Source of the DNA: an uncultured Fodinibius sp.
GTDB lineage: Bacteria > Bacteroidota > Rhodothermia > Balneolales > Balneolaceae
NCBI GenBank assembly: GCA_913057775.1
Contig: CAJXOG010000003.1
Location: 248,001 to 312,000 of the forward strand
Length of the DNA stretch: 64,000 nt
Direction: 5' to 3'
The position numbers were made by a program, and so were the translations under genes. Shown piece by piece: positions 17,318-25,672 of the stretch (the first letter of the stretch is position 1; each line of letters opens with the position of its first letter). The notes beneath the pieces are model-generated. The model worked only from the letters and a program-made list of their open reading frames with translations. It made no database searches and was not told the origin of the DNA.

Positions 17318-17941
17318 ATGAAGACGTCAACTGATTTACCATCTCTTATATCTGCACTTGAAGAAAATATGGATCTGCTGGATTTGGGCATAACGAAGCA
17401 TTTTGAGCCCGGTGATACCATTGTAACAGAAGATGCTCCAGTGCAATCCATACCGATTGTCACCAGCGGAAGTGTGAAGGTAATGCAATCTGATGACACC
17501 TATAGGGAGATGGTTTTGTATTATCTTCGCCCAGGAGAGACGTGCATTATGTCAATTTTGGCCGGATTGTATCATGATACAAGCAAGGTGAAGGCCGTTG
17601 CAGAGGAGGAGTCAGAAGTACTTTTTATTCCTATTGATAAAATTCACGAACTGATTCGAGAGCATCCCGAATGGCTAAATTATATTTTTCAGATTTATCA
17701 CAAACGGTTTGAGGAGCTGCTGGAGGTTGTGGATGCGGTGGCATTTAAAAAGATGGATGAGCGTCTTCTACAGTTTTTGCAGAAACGCTGCGAGGTGATG
17801 GAAACCGATACGCTGACGATGACGCATGATCAGCTGGCACAAGAGTTGGGAACGGCGCGGGAAGTGATATCTCGACTGCTGAAAAAGATGGAGGCTAAAG
17901 GGCTTGTCGAATTGGGAAGAAATAAAATTACCCTTATGTGA
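17318..17941 (+). CDS. Crp/Fnr family transcriptional regulator
   Basis: A 207-residue regulator with an N-terminal cyclic-nucleotide-binding-like barrel (KHFEPGDTIVTEDAPVQSIPIV) and a C-terminal winged helix-turn-helix (LTMTHDQLAQELGTAREVISRLLKKMEAKGLV). FNR-type N-terminal cysteines are absent and only one Cys is in the sensor domain (ETCIMSILAG), so it does not hold a classical FNR cluster. The following genes encode a thioredoxin, OsmC and Dps proteins, so it likely governs a redox or oxygen response. Confidence 0.92.
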   Translation: MKTSTDLPSLISALEENMDLLDLGITKHFEPGDTIVTEDAPVQSIPIVTSGSVKVMQSDDTYREMVLYYLRPGETCIMSILAGLYHDTSKVKAVAEEESEVLFIPIDKIHELIREHPEWLNYIFQIYHKRFEELLEVVDAVAFKKMDERLLQFLQKRCEVMETDTLTMTHDQLAQELGTAREVISRLLKKMEAKGLVELGRNKITLM

Positions 17942-18009
17942 TAAATATCACTGACATTGGATGAACAGTCAATTATAATAGCGTTCAACTTGAAATTCGA
18001 GACTTAACA

Positions 18010-18270
18010 ATGGATAAGTCATTAAAATATACCTTGCTGAATAACTGGCACCCCATGCGCTGGATTGCTCTTGGTGTTGGAGTGTTATTTGTGGCTATGG
18101 GCGCTTGGCATGCAGATGTTGTATCGCTGTTATTGGGTGGATTTTTCCTGTTCCAGGCAGCGACGAATACCGGATGTCTATGTGGAAATTGTGCCGTACC
18201 CGCTGGAGCAATGACCGAATCCGGCGGTAGCATTGACGACGTAGAATTCACGGAAATTAAAGAAGAGTAA
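18010..18270 (+). CDS. DUF2892/YgaP-type small membrane protein
   Basis: An 86-residue protein with two hydrophobic segments (about 15-55) and a Cys-containing tail (NTGCLCGNCAVPAG). It resembles the membrane part of YgaP-like proteins that accompany rhodanese or thioredoxin genes. The thioredoxin gene starts two bases after its stop codon, which supports a joint redox role at the inner membrane. Confidence 0.8.
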   Translation: MDKSLKYTLLNNWHPMRWIALGVGVLFVAMGAWHADVVSLLLGGFFLFQAATNTGCLCGNCAVPAGAMTESGGSIDDVEFTEIKEE

Positions 18271-18271
18271 T

Positions 18272-18598
18272 ATGGCTGAGACGACAAAAAAGAAAACGAC
18301 TTTCAATGATATTATTAACGGAGAAAAGCCGGTGGTGGTAGATTTTTATGCCGACTGGTGCGGACCTTGCAAAATGATGAATCCCATTCTAAAAGATTTG
18401 AAGAAGAGTATGGGTGATGCTATCAATATTATTAAGGTGGATGCGGAAAAGAATGCGGATGCTGCGATAAAGTATAATGTCCGCGGTGTACCAACACTGA
18501 TCCTTTTTAAAGATGGCCAGCTGCTTTGGCAACAGTCAGGAGTGGTGCAGGCCAAGCAGCTGGAACAGATTATTAATCAAAAAATAGGACAAAAATGA
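18272..18598 (+). CDS. Thioredoxin
   Basis: A 108-residue thioredoxin with the active site DWCGPCKMM (Cys30 and Cys33) and the cis-proline loop RGVPTLILFKDGQ. It reduces protein disulfides in the cytoplasm; no signal peptide is present. Its stop overlaps the start of the OsmC gene (ATGA), so it sits in the middle of a tightly coupled three-gene unit. Confidence 0.95.
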   Translation: MAETTKKKTTFNDIINGEKPVVVDFYADWCGPCKMMNPILKDLKKSMGDAINIIKVDAEKNADAAIKYNVRGVPTLILFKDGQLLWQQSGVVQAKQLEQIINQKIGQK

Positions 18599-19044
18599 GC
18601 GATAAAAAACACAAATACCAAGTAGATTTAGACTGGAAAGAGGGACGTATTGGTACGCTTAGTTCCCCTGAACTTGATGACAAGATTGAAGTGGCGACAC
18701 CACCTCAGTTCGACGGTGGTGTGGAGGGTATATGGTCGCCCGAACATCTTTTTGTCTCGTCGGTGAGCAGTTGCTTTATGACCACCTTTGTAGCCATTGC
18801 CGAATATTCAAAGCTGAAATTTGAAAATCTTGAAGTAAAAGCCACCGGCAAGCTCAGTAAAGAAGACGGAAAATTTGTGGTCTCAGAGATTACCTTGAAA
18901 CCTCAACTCACAATAACTGATGAGAAGTTTTACGATAAGGCCAAGCGCATAATGGAAAAGGCCGAAGAAGCTTGTCTGATTACCCGATCTATCAAAACAA
19001 AAATTCTTTTTGAACCCAAAGTGAATATTGCAGCACTTAATTAA
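18595..19044 (+). CDS. OsmC family peroxiredoxin-like protein
   Basis: A 149-residue OsmC/Ohr-like protein. Family features are the N-terminal strand GRIGTLSSPELDDKIEVATPPQFDGG, the SPEHLFVSSVSSCFMTTFVA segment with the first cysteine, and KAEEACLITRSIKTKI with the second. Such proteins reduce organic hydroperoxides with two cysteines. It overlaps the thioredoxin stop codon by four bases, and a thioredoxin partner would fit the chemistry. Confidence 0.92.
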   Translation: MSDKKHKYQVDLDWKEGRIGTLSSPELDDKIEVATPPQFDGGVEGIWSPEHLFVSSVSSCFMTTFVAIAEYSKLKFENLEVKATGKLSKEDGKFVVSEITLKPQLTITDEKFYDKAKRIMEKAEEACLITRSIKTKILFEPKVNIAALN

Positions 19045-19112
19045 GATTTGAGCAAAACGATTCTGAATAAAAAAGCAGAGATGCATTCTATTTAACCTAA
19101 GAACACATAATT

Positions 19113-19592
19113 ATGAGTGATTTAAATCAAATTGGCTTGGATAAAGCCGAATCAAAAGAGCTGGCAGAAAAACTTAATGAGCTTTTGGCCAACTATTCGA
19201 TATTCTATCAAAACACCCGTGGATATCACTGGAATATTAAAGGTGATGATTTCTTTGAGCTGCACGTGAAGTTTGAAGAGTTGTATAACGATTTGCTGGT
19301 TAAAATCGACGAGGTGGCGGAGCGTATTTTAACGCTCAATCATTCTCCAAATCACCGATATTCCGGTTATATTGAGAATTCTGATATTGAAGAAAGTAAT
19401 CACGTATCAGACGGCAAAACAGCGGTTCGGGAGATCTTAAATGCTTTTAAGGCTATTATCACACTGCAGCGAGAAATTCTCGAGCTATCTGATGAAGCCG
19501 GTGATGAAGGTACCAATGCCTTGATGAGCGATTATATCCGCGAGCAGGAAAAAGAAGTGTGGATGTATTCTTCGTACGTTGATGAAAACTAA
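19113..19592 (+). CDS. dps: Dps family ferritin-like DNA protection protein
   Basis: A 159-residue Dps protein that forms a dodecameric iron-storage shell and detoxifies peroxide with Fe(II). Ferroxidase residues are visible in YHWNIKGDDFFELHVKFEELYNDLLVKIDEVAER, with His, Asp and Glu in Dps spacing. The N-terminal tail is short and acidic, so direct DNA binding is uncertain. Its position after thioredoxin and OsmC completes an oxidative-stress cluster. Confidence 0.94.
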   Translation: MSDLNQIGLDKAESKELAEKLNELLANYSIFYQNTRGYHWNIKGDDFFELHVKFEELYNDLLVKIDEVAERILTLNHSPNHRYSGYIENSDIEESNHVSDGKTAVREILNAFKAIITLQREILELSDEAGDEGTNALMSDYIREQEKEVWMYSSYVDEN

Positions 19593-19612
19593 TGGATGGA
19601 ACGCCGTTACAG

Positions 19613-19652
19613 ATAAAGGTCTTTATGGTAATGCATGAAGGCCTTTATTATT
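19613..19652 (+). terminator. Probable terminator after dps
   Basis: An 11-bp stem (ATAAAGGTCTT with AAGGCCTTTAT, one wobble) around a 14-base loop lies 21 bases after the dps stop. The T-run is weak (TATTATTT). Confidence 0.55.
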
Positions 19653-19701
19653 TAAATACCCTGATTGACCAACAATTTTTAAATCATTAATCAAATTTTT
19701 T

Positions 19702-20088
19702 ATGTCCTATTATTATAGCAAAACATTAGATCTTTCTTTTGAGGATGCGATCGATAAAACAACGGAAGCACTCAGCGAGGAAGGGTTTGGCGTTCTTACC
19801 GAAATCGACATAAAGGCCACCCTTAAAAAGAAGCTGGATGTTGATTTTAAGAAGTATCAGATTTTGGGCGCTTGTAATCCGCTGTTGGCCCACAAAGCCC
19901 TTTCGGCTGAAGATCACATTGGGTTAATGCTGCCTTGCAACGTGATTGTGCAGGAGCATGAAAACGGAGAGGTCGAAGTTTCTGCCGTGGATCCCATTGC
20001 TTCTATGCAGGCCATTGAGAACGATGAACTTGGGGAGATAGCTCAAGAGGTTCGCAATCTGCTAAAAAAAGTGATAGATAACCTGTAG
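19702..20088 (+). CDS. DUF302 family protein
   Basis: A 128-residue DUF302 protein. It has the family core DAIDKTTEALSEEGFGVLTEIDIKATLKKKL and YQILGACNPLLAHKALSAEDHIGLMLPCNVIV. DUF302 proteins have a compact alpha/beta fold and often sit with redox or metal genes; their chemistry is unknown. It ends ten bases from the convergent FabH-like gene. Confidence 0.9.
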   Translation: MSYYYSKTLDLSFEDAIDKTTEALSEEGFGVLTEIDIKATLKKKLDVDFKKYQILGACNPLLAHKALSAEDHIGLMLPCNVIVQEHENGEVEVSAVDPIASMQAIENDELGEIAQEVRNLLKKVIDNL

Positions 20089-20098
20089 CTCAGGCAGG

Positions 20099-21181
20099 CT
20101 ATGGTGTTTTGTAAACCACCGAGTTGATATTCATGCCTGCGCCAACGGATGATAAAACGATCACATCCCCGGAACGTATTTGATGGTCGTCCATCTGGCC
20201 GCGTAAAATAAGATCAAGCAAGGTGGGGACTGTGGCAACAGAGGTATTTCCAAGCCACGAGATAGTCATGGGCATCACATCATCCGGCACATCCTCCTTG
20301 CCGTAAAGTTTACCCAGCCGTTGTAAAATGGCTTGATCCATTTTGGCGTTGGCTTGGTGGATAAGCACTTTATGAACATCATCAAAATCGAGGTTGGCTT
20401 TTTCCAGACTCTTTTTCACAAGGTCGGGCACGTTGGTTAGCGCATATTGATACAGCTTACGTCCGTCCATGTGCATATATAAGGTATTATCATCTGCTTC
20501 GGGATCGAAAGGAGGTTCCATCCGCAAAAAGTAGGCTTCCTCTTTGGCATCAGTACGAGCGGCATGACTTAGAATGCCGATTTCTTCGTCTGATTTTTGG
20601 GATTCCAACACCGTAGCACCGGCCCCATCAGCATAAATCATGCTGTCCCGGTCATTGGGATCACAGATGCGCGAAAGCGTTTCGGTACCAATAACAAGGC
20701 AACTCGAGGCGTCTCCGCTTTGCAGGTAGTAGTTCGACTGTATGATTCCCTGTGTCCAGCCCGGACATCCAAAAGGGAGATCGTAGGCTACACAGTTGGG
20801 ATTTTCGATCTCCAGTATTTGTTTAACCCGCGAAGCCAGGCTGGGCACCATATCGGTAACAGGGATATCGGCACGGACATCCCCAAAATTGTGGCCTACA
20901 ATAATATAGTCCAGCTCTTCGTGATCAAGACCGGCATTATTGAGTGCTTTTGCTCCAGCCTGAGCTGCCATATCAGAAGCAAGAACATCGTCGGCTGCAA
21001 AACGACGTTCTTTAATACCCGTAATTTCCTCAAACTTTTGGATAGTCTCCTTATTTGATTTGTCGAATGGAGATCCATCCGCATTTAAAAATGTCCGGTT
21101 CAAAAAATCGTTGTTTGTGACTTTTTTAGGAGGGATATATGAGCCGGTGCCGGTTATTATAGAACGGTAGGAATTAGCCAT
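20099..21181 (-). CDS. Beta-ketoacyl-ACP synthase III-like enzyme
   Basis: A 360-residue FabH-like thiolase-fold enzyme. The Cys-His-Asn triad is present: Cys139 in YDLPFGCPGWTQGI, His in VLIHQANAKMDQAIL and Asn in SWLGNTSVATVP. It condenses an acyl-CoA starter with malonyl-ACP, or makes a related short-chain ketide. The context around Cys139 (FGCPGW) differs from the usual ACAGF of housekeeping FabH and the gene stands outside a fab cluster, so it may serve a special lipid or starter unit. Confidence 0.9.
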   Translation of the reverse strand: MANSYRSIITGTGSYIPPKKVTNNDFLNRTFLNADGSPFDKSNKETIQKFEEITGIKERRFAADDVLASDMAAQAGAKALNNAGLDHEELDYIIVGHNFGDVRADIPVTDMVPSLASRVKQILEIENPNCVAYDLPFGCPGWTQGIIQSNYYLQSGDASSCLVIGTETLSRICDPNDRDSMIYADGAGATVLESQKSDEEIGILSHAARTDAKEEAYFLRMEPPFDPEADDNTLYMHMDGRKLYQYALTNVPDLVKKSLEKANLDFDDVHKVLIHQANAKMDQAILQRLGKLYGKEDVPDDVMPMTISWLGNTSVATVPTLLDLILRGQMDDHQIRSGDVIVLSSVGAGMNINSVVYKTP

Positions 21182-21470
21182 AATTTGCGATTCAATTATA
21201 GTAGTAAAGTATTAATAATGTCCTTTTATATTGATGTTGTATTGTGGTTATATTTTTGCCGAACTGCAAAAAGAAATAGCTCAAAATTATTAAATTAGTC
21301 TTTAAAGGTCTTTTTTTCTGCAGTCTTCATATCACTTACATATTAAAGTGATTATTTCGAGCTGATTTTGAGAGTTTTTACATTGTGGTATGCGTAGATA
21401 CCCTTGTATTTAGAAGAGATTTCAAATCACCTCATTGACAACAATTTAACTACTTTAAGATCCTAATTTT

Positions 21471-22754
21471 ATGTCTTATAAAGACAAGTACACCACTGCT
21501 GAAGAAGCTGTAAAACTTATTAATTCCGGAGATCGCGTTTTTATCCACAGCGTGGCCGCTGCTCCGCAGCCGCTTATTGATGCCATGACGGGTCGTGCCC
21601 CCGAACTTGAGAATGTAGAAATTGTTCACTTGCATACCGAGGGGGAAGCGCCGTATGTAAAGCCGGAATACAGCGACACTTTTCATACCGATGCCTTTTT
21701 TGTGGGGGCTAACGTTCGAAAGGCTGTTAACGAAGGCAGTGCCGATTATTTACCTATTTTTCTAAGCGAGGTTCCGGGCCTGTTCCGCCAAAATATTATG
21801 CCCATTGATATTGCACTTGTGCAGGTTTCTCCACCCGATAAACACGGCTACTGCTCGCTGGGAGTTTCGGTGGATGCCACACGTGCCGCTCTGCAGGAGG
21901 CAAAACGAGCTATTGCTTTGGTGAATCCGAACATGCCGCGCACACACGGAGACGGTATTTTTCATGCCAGTCGGTTTAATGCTTTGGTAGAGGATGAAGG
22001 ATCACTTCACGAATTAAATATCCCGGAGCCCAATGAGGTAGAAAGAAAAATCGGTCAAAATTGTGCAGATCTGGTAGAAAATGGAGCTACGTTACAGATG
22101 GGCATCGGCGCTATTCCAAATGCCGTATTAGAGGCGCTTGACGGACATAAGGATTTGGGTATCCATACCGAGATGTTCTCTGACGGGGTTATGGATCTTG
22201 TTGAAAAAGGTGTAATTAATGGGAAGGAGAAGGCCACCCATCCCGAAAAAATTGTAGCCAGCTTTGTAATGGGAAGCCGGGAGCTCTATGATTTTATGGA
22301 TGATAATCCGATGATTGCAATGCTTGATGTGGAGTATGTGAATGATACTGCGGTGATACGACGAAATCCCAAAGTGACGGCCATAAACAGCGCTGTAGAA
22401 GTTGATATTACCGGCCAGGTATGTGCTGATTCTATTGGAACCTATCACTATTCGGGTGTTGGGGGACAGATGGACTTTATACGCGGTGCGTCACTCAGCG
22501 AAGGCGGTAAGCCGATTATTGCGCTTCCATCGACCACAAGAAAAGGGGAAAGTAAAATTGTGCCGTACCTTAAGCAGGGTGCCGGCGTTGTAACTACGCG
22601 GGCGCACGTTCATTACGTAGTTACAGAGTATGGCGTGGCCAACCTGTATGGCAAGAATATGCGTGATCGGGCGAAAGCACTTATTGATATTGCTCATCCT
22701 GATCATCGCGAAGAGTTGGATAAAGCTGTTCGCGAGCGTTTTAAGCACGTGTGA
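21471..22754 (+). CDS. Acetyl-CoA hydrolase/transferase family (4-hydroxybutyrate CoA-transferase-like)
   Basis: A 427-residue class I-type CoA-transferase that works through a glutamyl-CoA intermediate. The likely catalytic glutamate is Glu234 in GIHTEMFSDGVMDLVE. The N-terminal half has DRVFIHSVAAAPQPLIDAM and VQVSPPDKHGYCSLGVSVD; the C-terminal half has the CoA-binding region VVTEYGVANLYGKNMRDRAKALI. It could use acetate, butyrate or 4-hydroxybutyrate. It is monocistronic between a divergent promoter region and a strong terminator. Confidence 0.92.
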   Translation: MSYKDKYTTAEEAVKLINSGDRVFIHSVAAAPQPLIDAMTGRAPELENVEIVHLHTEGEAPYVKPEYSDTFHTDAFFVGANVRKAVNEGSADYLPIFLSEVPGLFRQNIMPIDIALVQVSPPDKHGYCSLGVSVDATRAALQEAKRAIALVNPNMPRTHGDGIFHASRFNALVEDEGSLHELNIPEPNEVERKIGQNCADLVENGATLQMGIGAIPNAVLEALDGHKDLGIHTEMFSDGVMDLVEKGVINGKEKATHPEKIVASFVMGSRELYDFMDDNPMIAMLDVEYVNDTAVIRRNPKVTAINSAVEVDITGQVCADSIGTYHYSGVGGQMDFIRGASLSEGGKPIIALPSTTRKGESKIVPYLKQGAGVVTTRAHVHYVVTEYGVANLYGKNMRDRAKALIDIAHPDHREELDKAVRERFKHV

Positions 22755-22789
22755 CGTCATTTTCAAAAATAACGTAATATAATAGCACT

Positions 22790-22824
22790 AAGCTCCATCT
22801 ATTAGCATTAGATGGAGCTTTTTT
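22790..22824 (+). terminator. Terminator after CoA-transferase
   Basis: A perfect 10-11-bp stem (AGCTCCATCT with AGATGGAGCT) with a 9-base loop is followed by six T. Confidence 0.92.
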
Positions 22825-22863
22825 ATGTCATAGATAACAGAAAATACCGGTATAAGATATAAC

Positions 22864-22901
22864 TATTAACTTTGTTTAGTATTTTATAAACAAAGTTAAT
22901 A
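22864..22901. promoter_or_regulatory. Operator palindrome, site 1 (before operon A)
   Basis: Perfect 15-bp arms (22864-22878 and 22887-22901) with an 8-base spacer. The core is TTGTTTA-N8-TAAACAA. It lies 37 bases before the start of the first gene of the translocase operon, whose last gene encodes a GbsR/MarR regulator. Five related cores occur later in the window. Confidence 0.75.
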
Positions 22902-22938
22902 AGTTGTGATTCTTATATTTTGATTCTGAGTATTTCCC

Positions 22939-25671
22939 ATGAATATCACAGAAACCGGCAACAATTTTCGTGCACTTTTTTCACTTGATCCCGAGGTAAA
23001 AACTCGGGCATTGTTGATGTTTGTGTACAACTTTGTGTTGCTCAATACGCTTTACTTGTTAAAACCGGTGCGTGACAGCTTATTCCTCGAGCAGGTCGGG
23101 GCCTATAATTTACCATTCGTCTTTATTTTAACGGCCATTGCTGTTATTCCGATTTCGATTGGTTATTCACGGCTTTCTAAGCGGCACTCTGTTGGATGGA
23201 TTGTCTCAGCCATAACACTCTTTCTGGCAGCCAATTTATTTGTCATCTGGTTTTTTATAGAGATGAATAATGTCTGGTTGTACTATGGATTTTATGTCTG
23301 GGTCAGTATTTACAGCGTATTAATAACCTCTCAGTTTTGGCTGTTTGCCAATACCATTTTTAATTCAGTGCAGTCGAAAAAGATTTTTGGCTTCTTAAGT
23401 CTTGGCGCTATAGCAGGCGGCGTTTCAGGGGGAGAACTTACAGCTATACTTGTCAACAGGCTGTCGCTGCAACCAGAATCGTTGCTCTTGATATCAGCGA
23501 TCATAATAGTAGGGACTACTCCACTGGTGTGGTTGATTCTCAAAAAGAATGACAGTTCCGGGTTATCAAAAACTGATAAAAATGAGTTTGCAAAAGCTGA
23601 TAAGTCAATTCCGGGCAATCCCTTACAAGAGATTTTATCTCACAACCATCTGCTGCTTATTGTAGCTCTTATTGCAGTGACCGTAATGGTGACAACACTT
23701 ATCGATTATCAGTTTAAGACGGTGGCTGAGGCAGCTTACACAACTGAAGCAGCGCTGACCAGTTTTATGGGAAAATTTTATGGTCGAGTTAGCTTAATAG
23801 CACTACTTATACAGCTTTTTATAGGTACCATTTTCACCAAAAAGTATGGCGTGTCCGGTTCTCTTCTGTTGTTGCCCCTTGCGTTGCTAATCAGCGCGGG
23901 CGGGATGTTGCTCATACCCGGATTAGTAGCGGGTACCATCAGTCGGGGCGTCGATCAAACGCTAAAGCATTCTATTGACCGTACCGGTCGCGAGCTGCTA
24001 TTTGTACCTCTCCCCAAAGAGCTAAAGAATCGGGTAAAGGTTTTTATTGATCTGTTTGTTGATCACGGTGCCCAGGGTCTTACGGGATTGTTACTTTTAG
24101 GGCTAACATTCGGGTTGGATCTCAATGTGCAAGAGATATCAGTAGTGGTAGTTACATTGCTTGTTGCGTGGGTAGTGATTGCAAAGATGGCCGGCAACTC
24201 GTACGTGGATGTATTCCGCAATAGGTTGAAGCAGAAAGTTAAGGGCGGCTGGAGTAAAAGCCGTAAAAAGAGAAGTCGTTTTGAAGAGGCTAATAAAGAA
24301 AGTATCCAAAAGCTATTAAAGAGCGACGAGGAAACAGATGTGCTTTGGGCCTTGGATGTGATGCGCAAACAGGAGCTAGAAGTAGATCAGGATTTACTTA
24401 TCAGAAATCTAAAACACTCCAGTTGTAAGGTACGCATCAACGCTGTGCAATTGTTGCGTGAGCGGGAGCTTGGTGAATGGGTGGATGAGGTGATGGATTT
24501 AGCCTATGACAAGGATGCCGATGTACGCATGGAAGCAATCCGATATGTATACCAATTTTATGAAGGAGATCGCCTGGAAAAACTAACTGTTGGATTACAT
24601 CACGATGATGCCCGAGTACAGGCGGTTGCCATGGCTCTTATTGCCGAAGAGGGTGATGAAGATGAGAAGAAACTTATTACCGATGAGTTATTATATGAGG
24701 CGGTACATTTTGAGGGTGAAAATGGTCATGAGCTCCGTAAGCAATCTGCTAAACTATTGGGCGAAATATATGATCGTGATCATGCTTATTTGCTAAAAGA
24801 ACTGCTTAATGATGAAAACCCATCCGTAGTAAAACAAGCCATTGAAAGCACAGGTAAAACGCAGGATCGACGTTTTGTTCATGACTTGCTACTGTTGATG
24901 GGTAACGGAATTTATCGGAAAGCAGTAGAACAAGCGCTCAGAGAGTACGGCAGCCGGATATACGGAACCATGTACGATCACATGATAGATTCACATTTGC
25001 CGGTGTCAACACGGCGATACATTCCATGGCTATTTTCTCAAACAGTGAGCGAGGATTCATGGGATATTCTTAAGATGAGTCTAAAATTCTGTTCCATTCC
25101 CATCCGACATGGTGTTGTTAAGGCATTGCTTCGGATACGCAAACATCGTCCGGAGTTTCGGGTATCGGATGAGATTATTGCCCAGAATATAGAGCGAGAG
25201 ATAGAACGATATTCAAAGATTAAGAAAGCCCTTTCTTTCTACCAAAGCGGAAAGGTTACGCTATCTGAGGAGGCAGATAAAATACTGGAATATGAGATTG
25301 AACAGACGTTCGAAAATGTTTTCAGGTTACTGAGTTTGAATAATGAAATCGAGGATATTGATAATGCATACAAAGCAATTGTGGGTGACAATCTGGGACT
25401 GAGGTCTGATGCAATCGAATTTATTGAGAACCTCACAATGTGGGATGTGCGCAAGTTGGTGATCCCTATTTTGGAAAACTATCATGCTGATAGCTGGCCG
25501 AAAAATAGTTTTAGCAAGGCACTTACCGATACCGAAGATGTACTCATTTTCCTAAAAGAAATCTGTCACGCAGAACTCGAGGAAAAGCTAACCCCCAACC
25601 TTGAGGATAAGAAAGCGTCAGACCAAAAGTCCAAGGTAGTAAAGAAATCAAATATTGAGGTCGAGGAATAG
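22939..25671 (+). CDS. Npt-type nucleotide translocase with C-terminal HEAT repeats (copy A)
   Basis: A 910-residue inner-membrane protein. Residues about 15-425 form around twelve membrane segments and match the ATP/ADP (NTP/NDP) translocase family of organelles and intracellular bacteria (LYLLKPVRDSLFLEQVGAYNLPFVFILTA, later RTGRELLFVPLPKELKNRVKVFIDLFVDHGAQG). Residues about 455-760 are helical HEAT-like repeats with pattern VRxxAxxxL (for instance SSCKVRINAVQLLRERELGE). The tail is charged. Family members exchange nucleotides across the inner membrane; direction and substrate here are unknown. It heads an operon with an outer-membrane barrel, a kinase-like lipoprotein and a phosphoesterase, so export of nucleotide to the periplasm is an attractive inference. 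Confidence 0.88.
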   Translation: MNITETGNNFRALFSLDPEVKTRALLMFVYNFVLLNTLYLLKPVRDSLFLEQVGAYNLPFVFILTAIAVIPISIGYSRLSKRHSVGWIVSAITLFLAANLFVIWFFIEMNNVWLYYGFYVWVSIYSVLITSQFWLFANTIFNSVQSKKIFGFLSLGAIAGGVSGGELTAILVNRLSLQPESLLLISAIIIVGTTPLVWLILKKNDSSGLSKTDKNEFAKADKSIPGNPLQEILSHNHLLLIVALIAVTVMVTTLIDYQFKTVAEAAYTTEAALTSFMGKFYGRVSLIALLIQLFIGTIFTKKYGVSGSLLLLPLALLISAGGMLLIPGLVAGTISRGVDQTLKHSIDRTGRELLFVPLPKELKNRVKVFIDLFVDHGAQGLTGLLLLGLTFGLDLNVQEISVVVVTLLVAWVVIAKMAGNSYVDVFRNRLKQKVKGGWSKSRKKRSRFEEANKESIQKLLKSDEETDVLWALDVMRKQELEVDQDLLIRNLKHSSCKVRINAVQLLRERELGEWVDEVMDLAYDKDADVRMEAIRYVYQFYEGDRLEKLTVGLHHDDARVQAVAMALIAEEGDEDEKKLITDELLYEAVHFEGENGHELRKQSAKLLGEIYDRDHAYLLKELLNDENPSVVKQAIESTGKTQDRRFVHDLLLLMGNGIYRKAVEQALREYGSRIYGTMYDHMIDSHLPVSTRRYIPWLFSQTVSEDSWDILKMSLKFCSIPIRHGVVKALLRIRKHRPEFRVSDEIIAQNIEREIERYSKIKKALSFYQSGKVTLSEEADKILEYEIEQTFENVFRLLSLNNEIEDIDNAYKAIVGDNLGLRSDAIEFIENLTMWDVRKLVIPILENYHADSWPKNSFSKALTDTEDVLIFLKEICHAELEEKLTPNLEDKKASDQKSKVVKKSNIEVEE

Positions 25672-25672
25672 C

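Noticed and set aside
20597-21058. 153-codon plus-strand frame
   Set aside because: It is opposite the FabH-like gene, whose catalytic residues are intact.
25655-25672. Earlier ATG for the barrel gene
   Set aside because: It overlaps the translocase stop, while the ATG at 25673 has a better placed GAGGA and gives a normal signal peptide.
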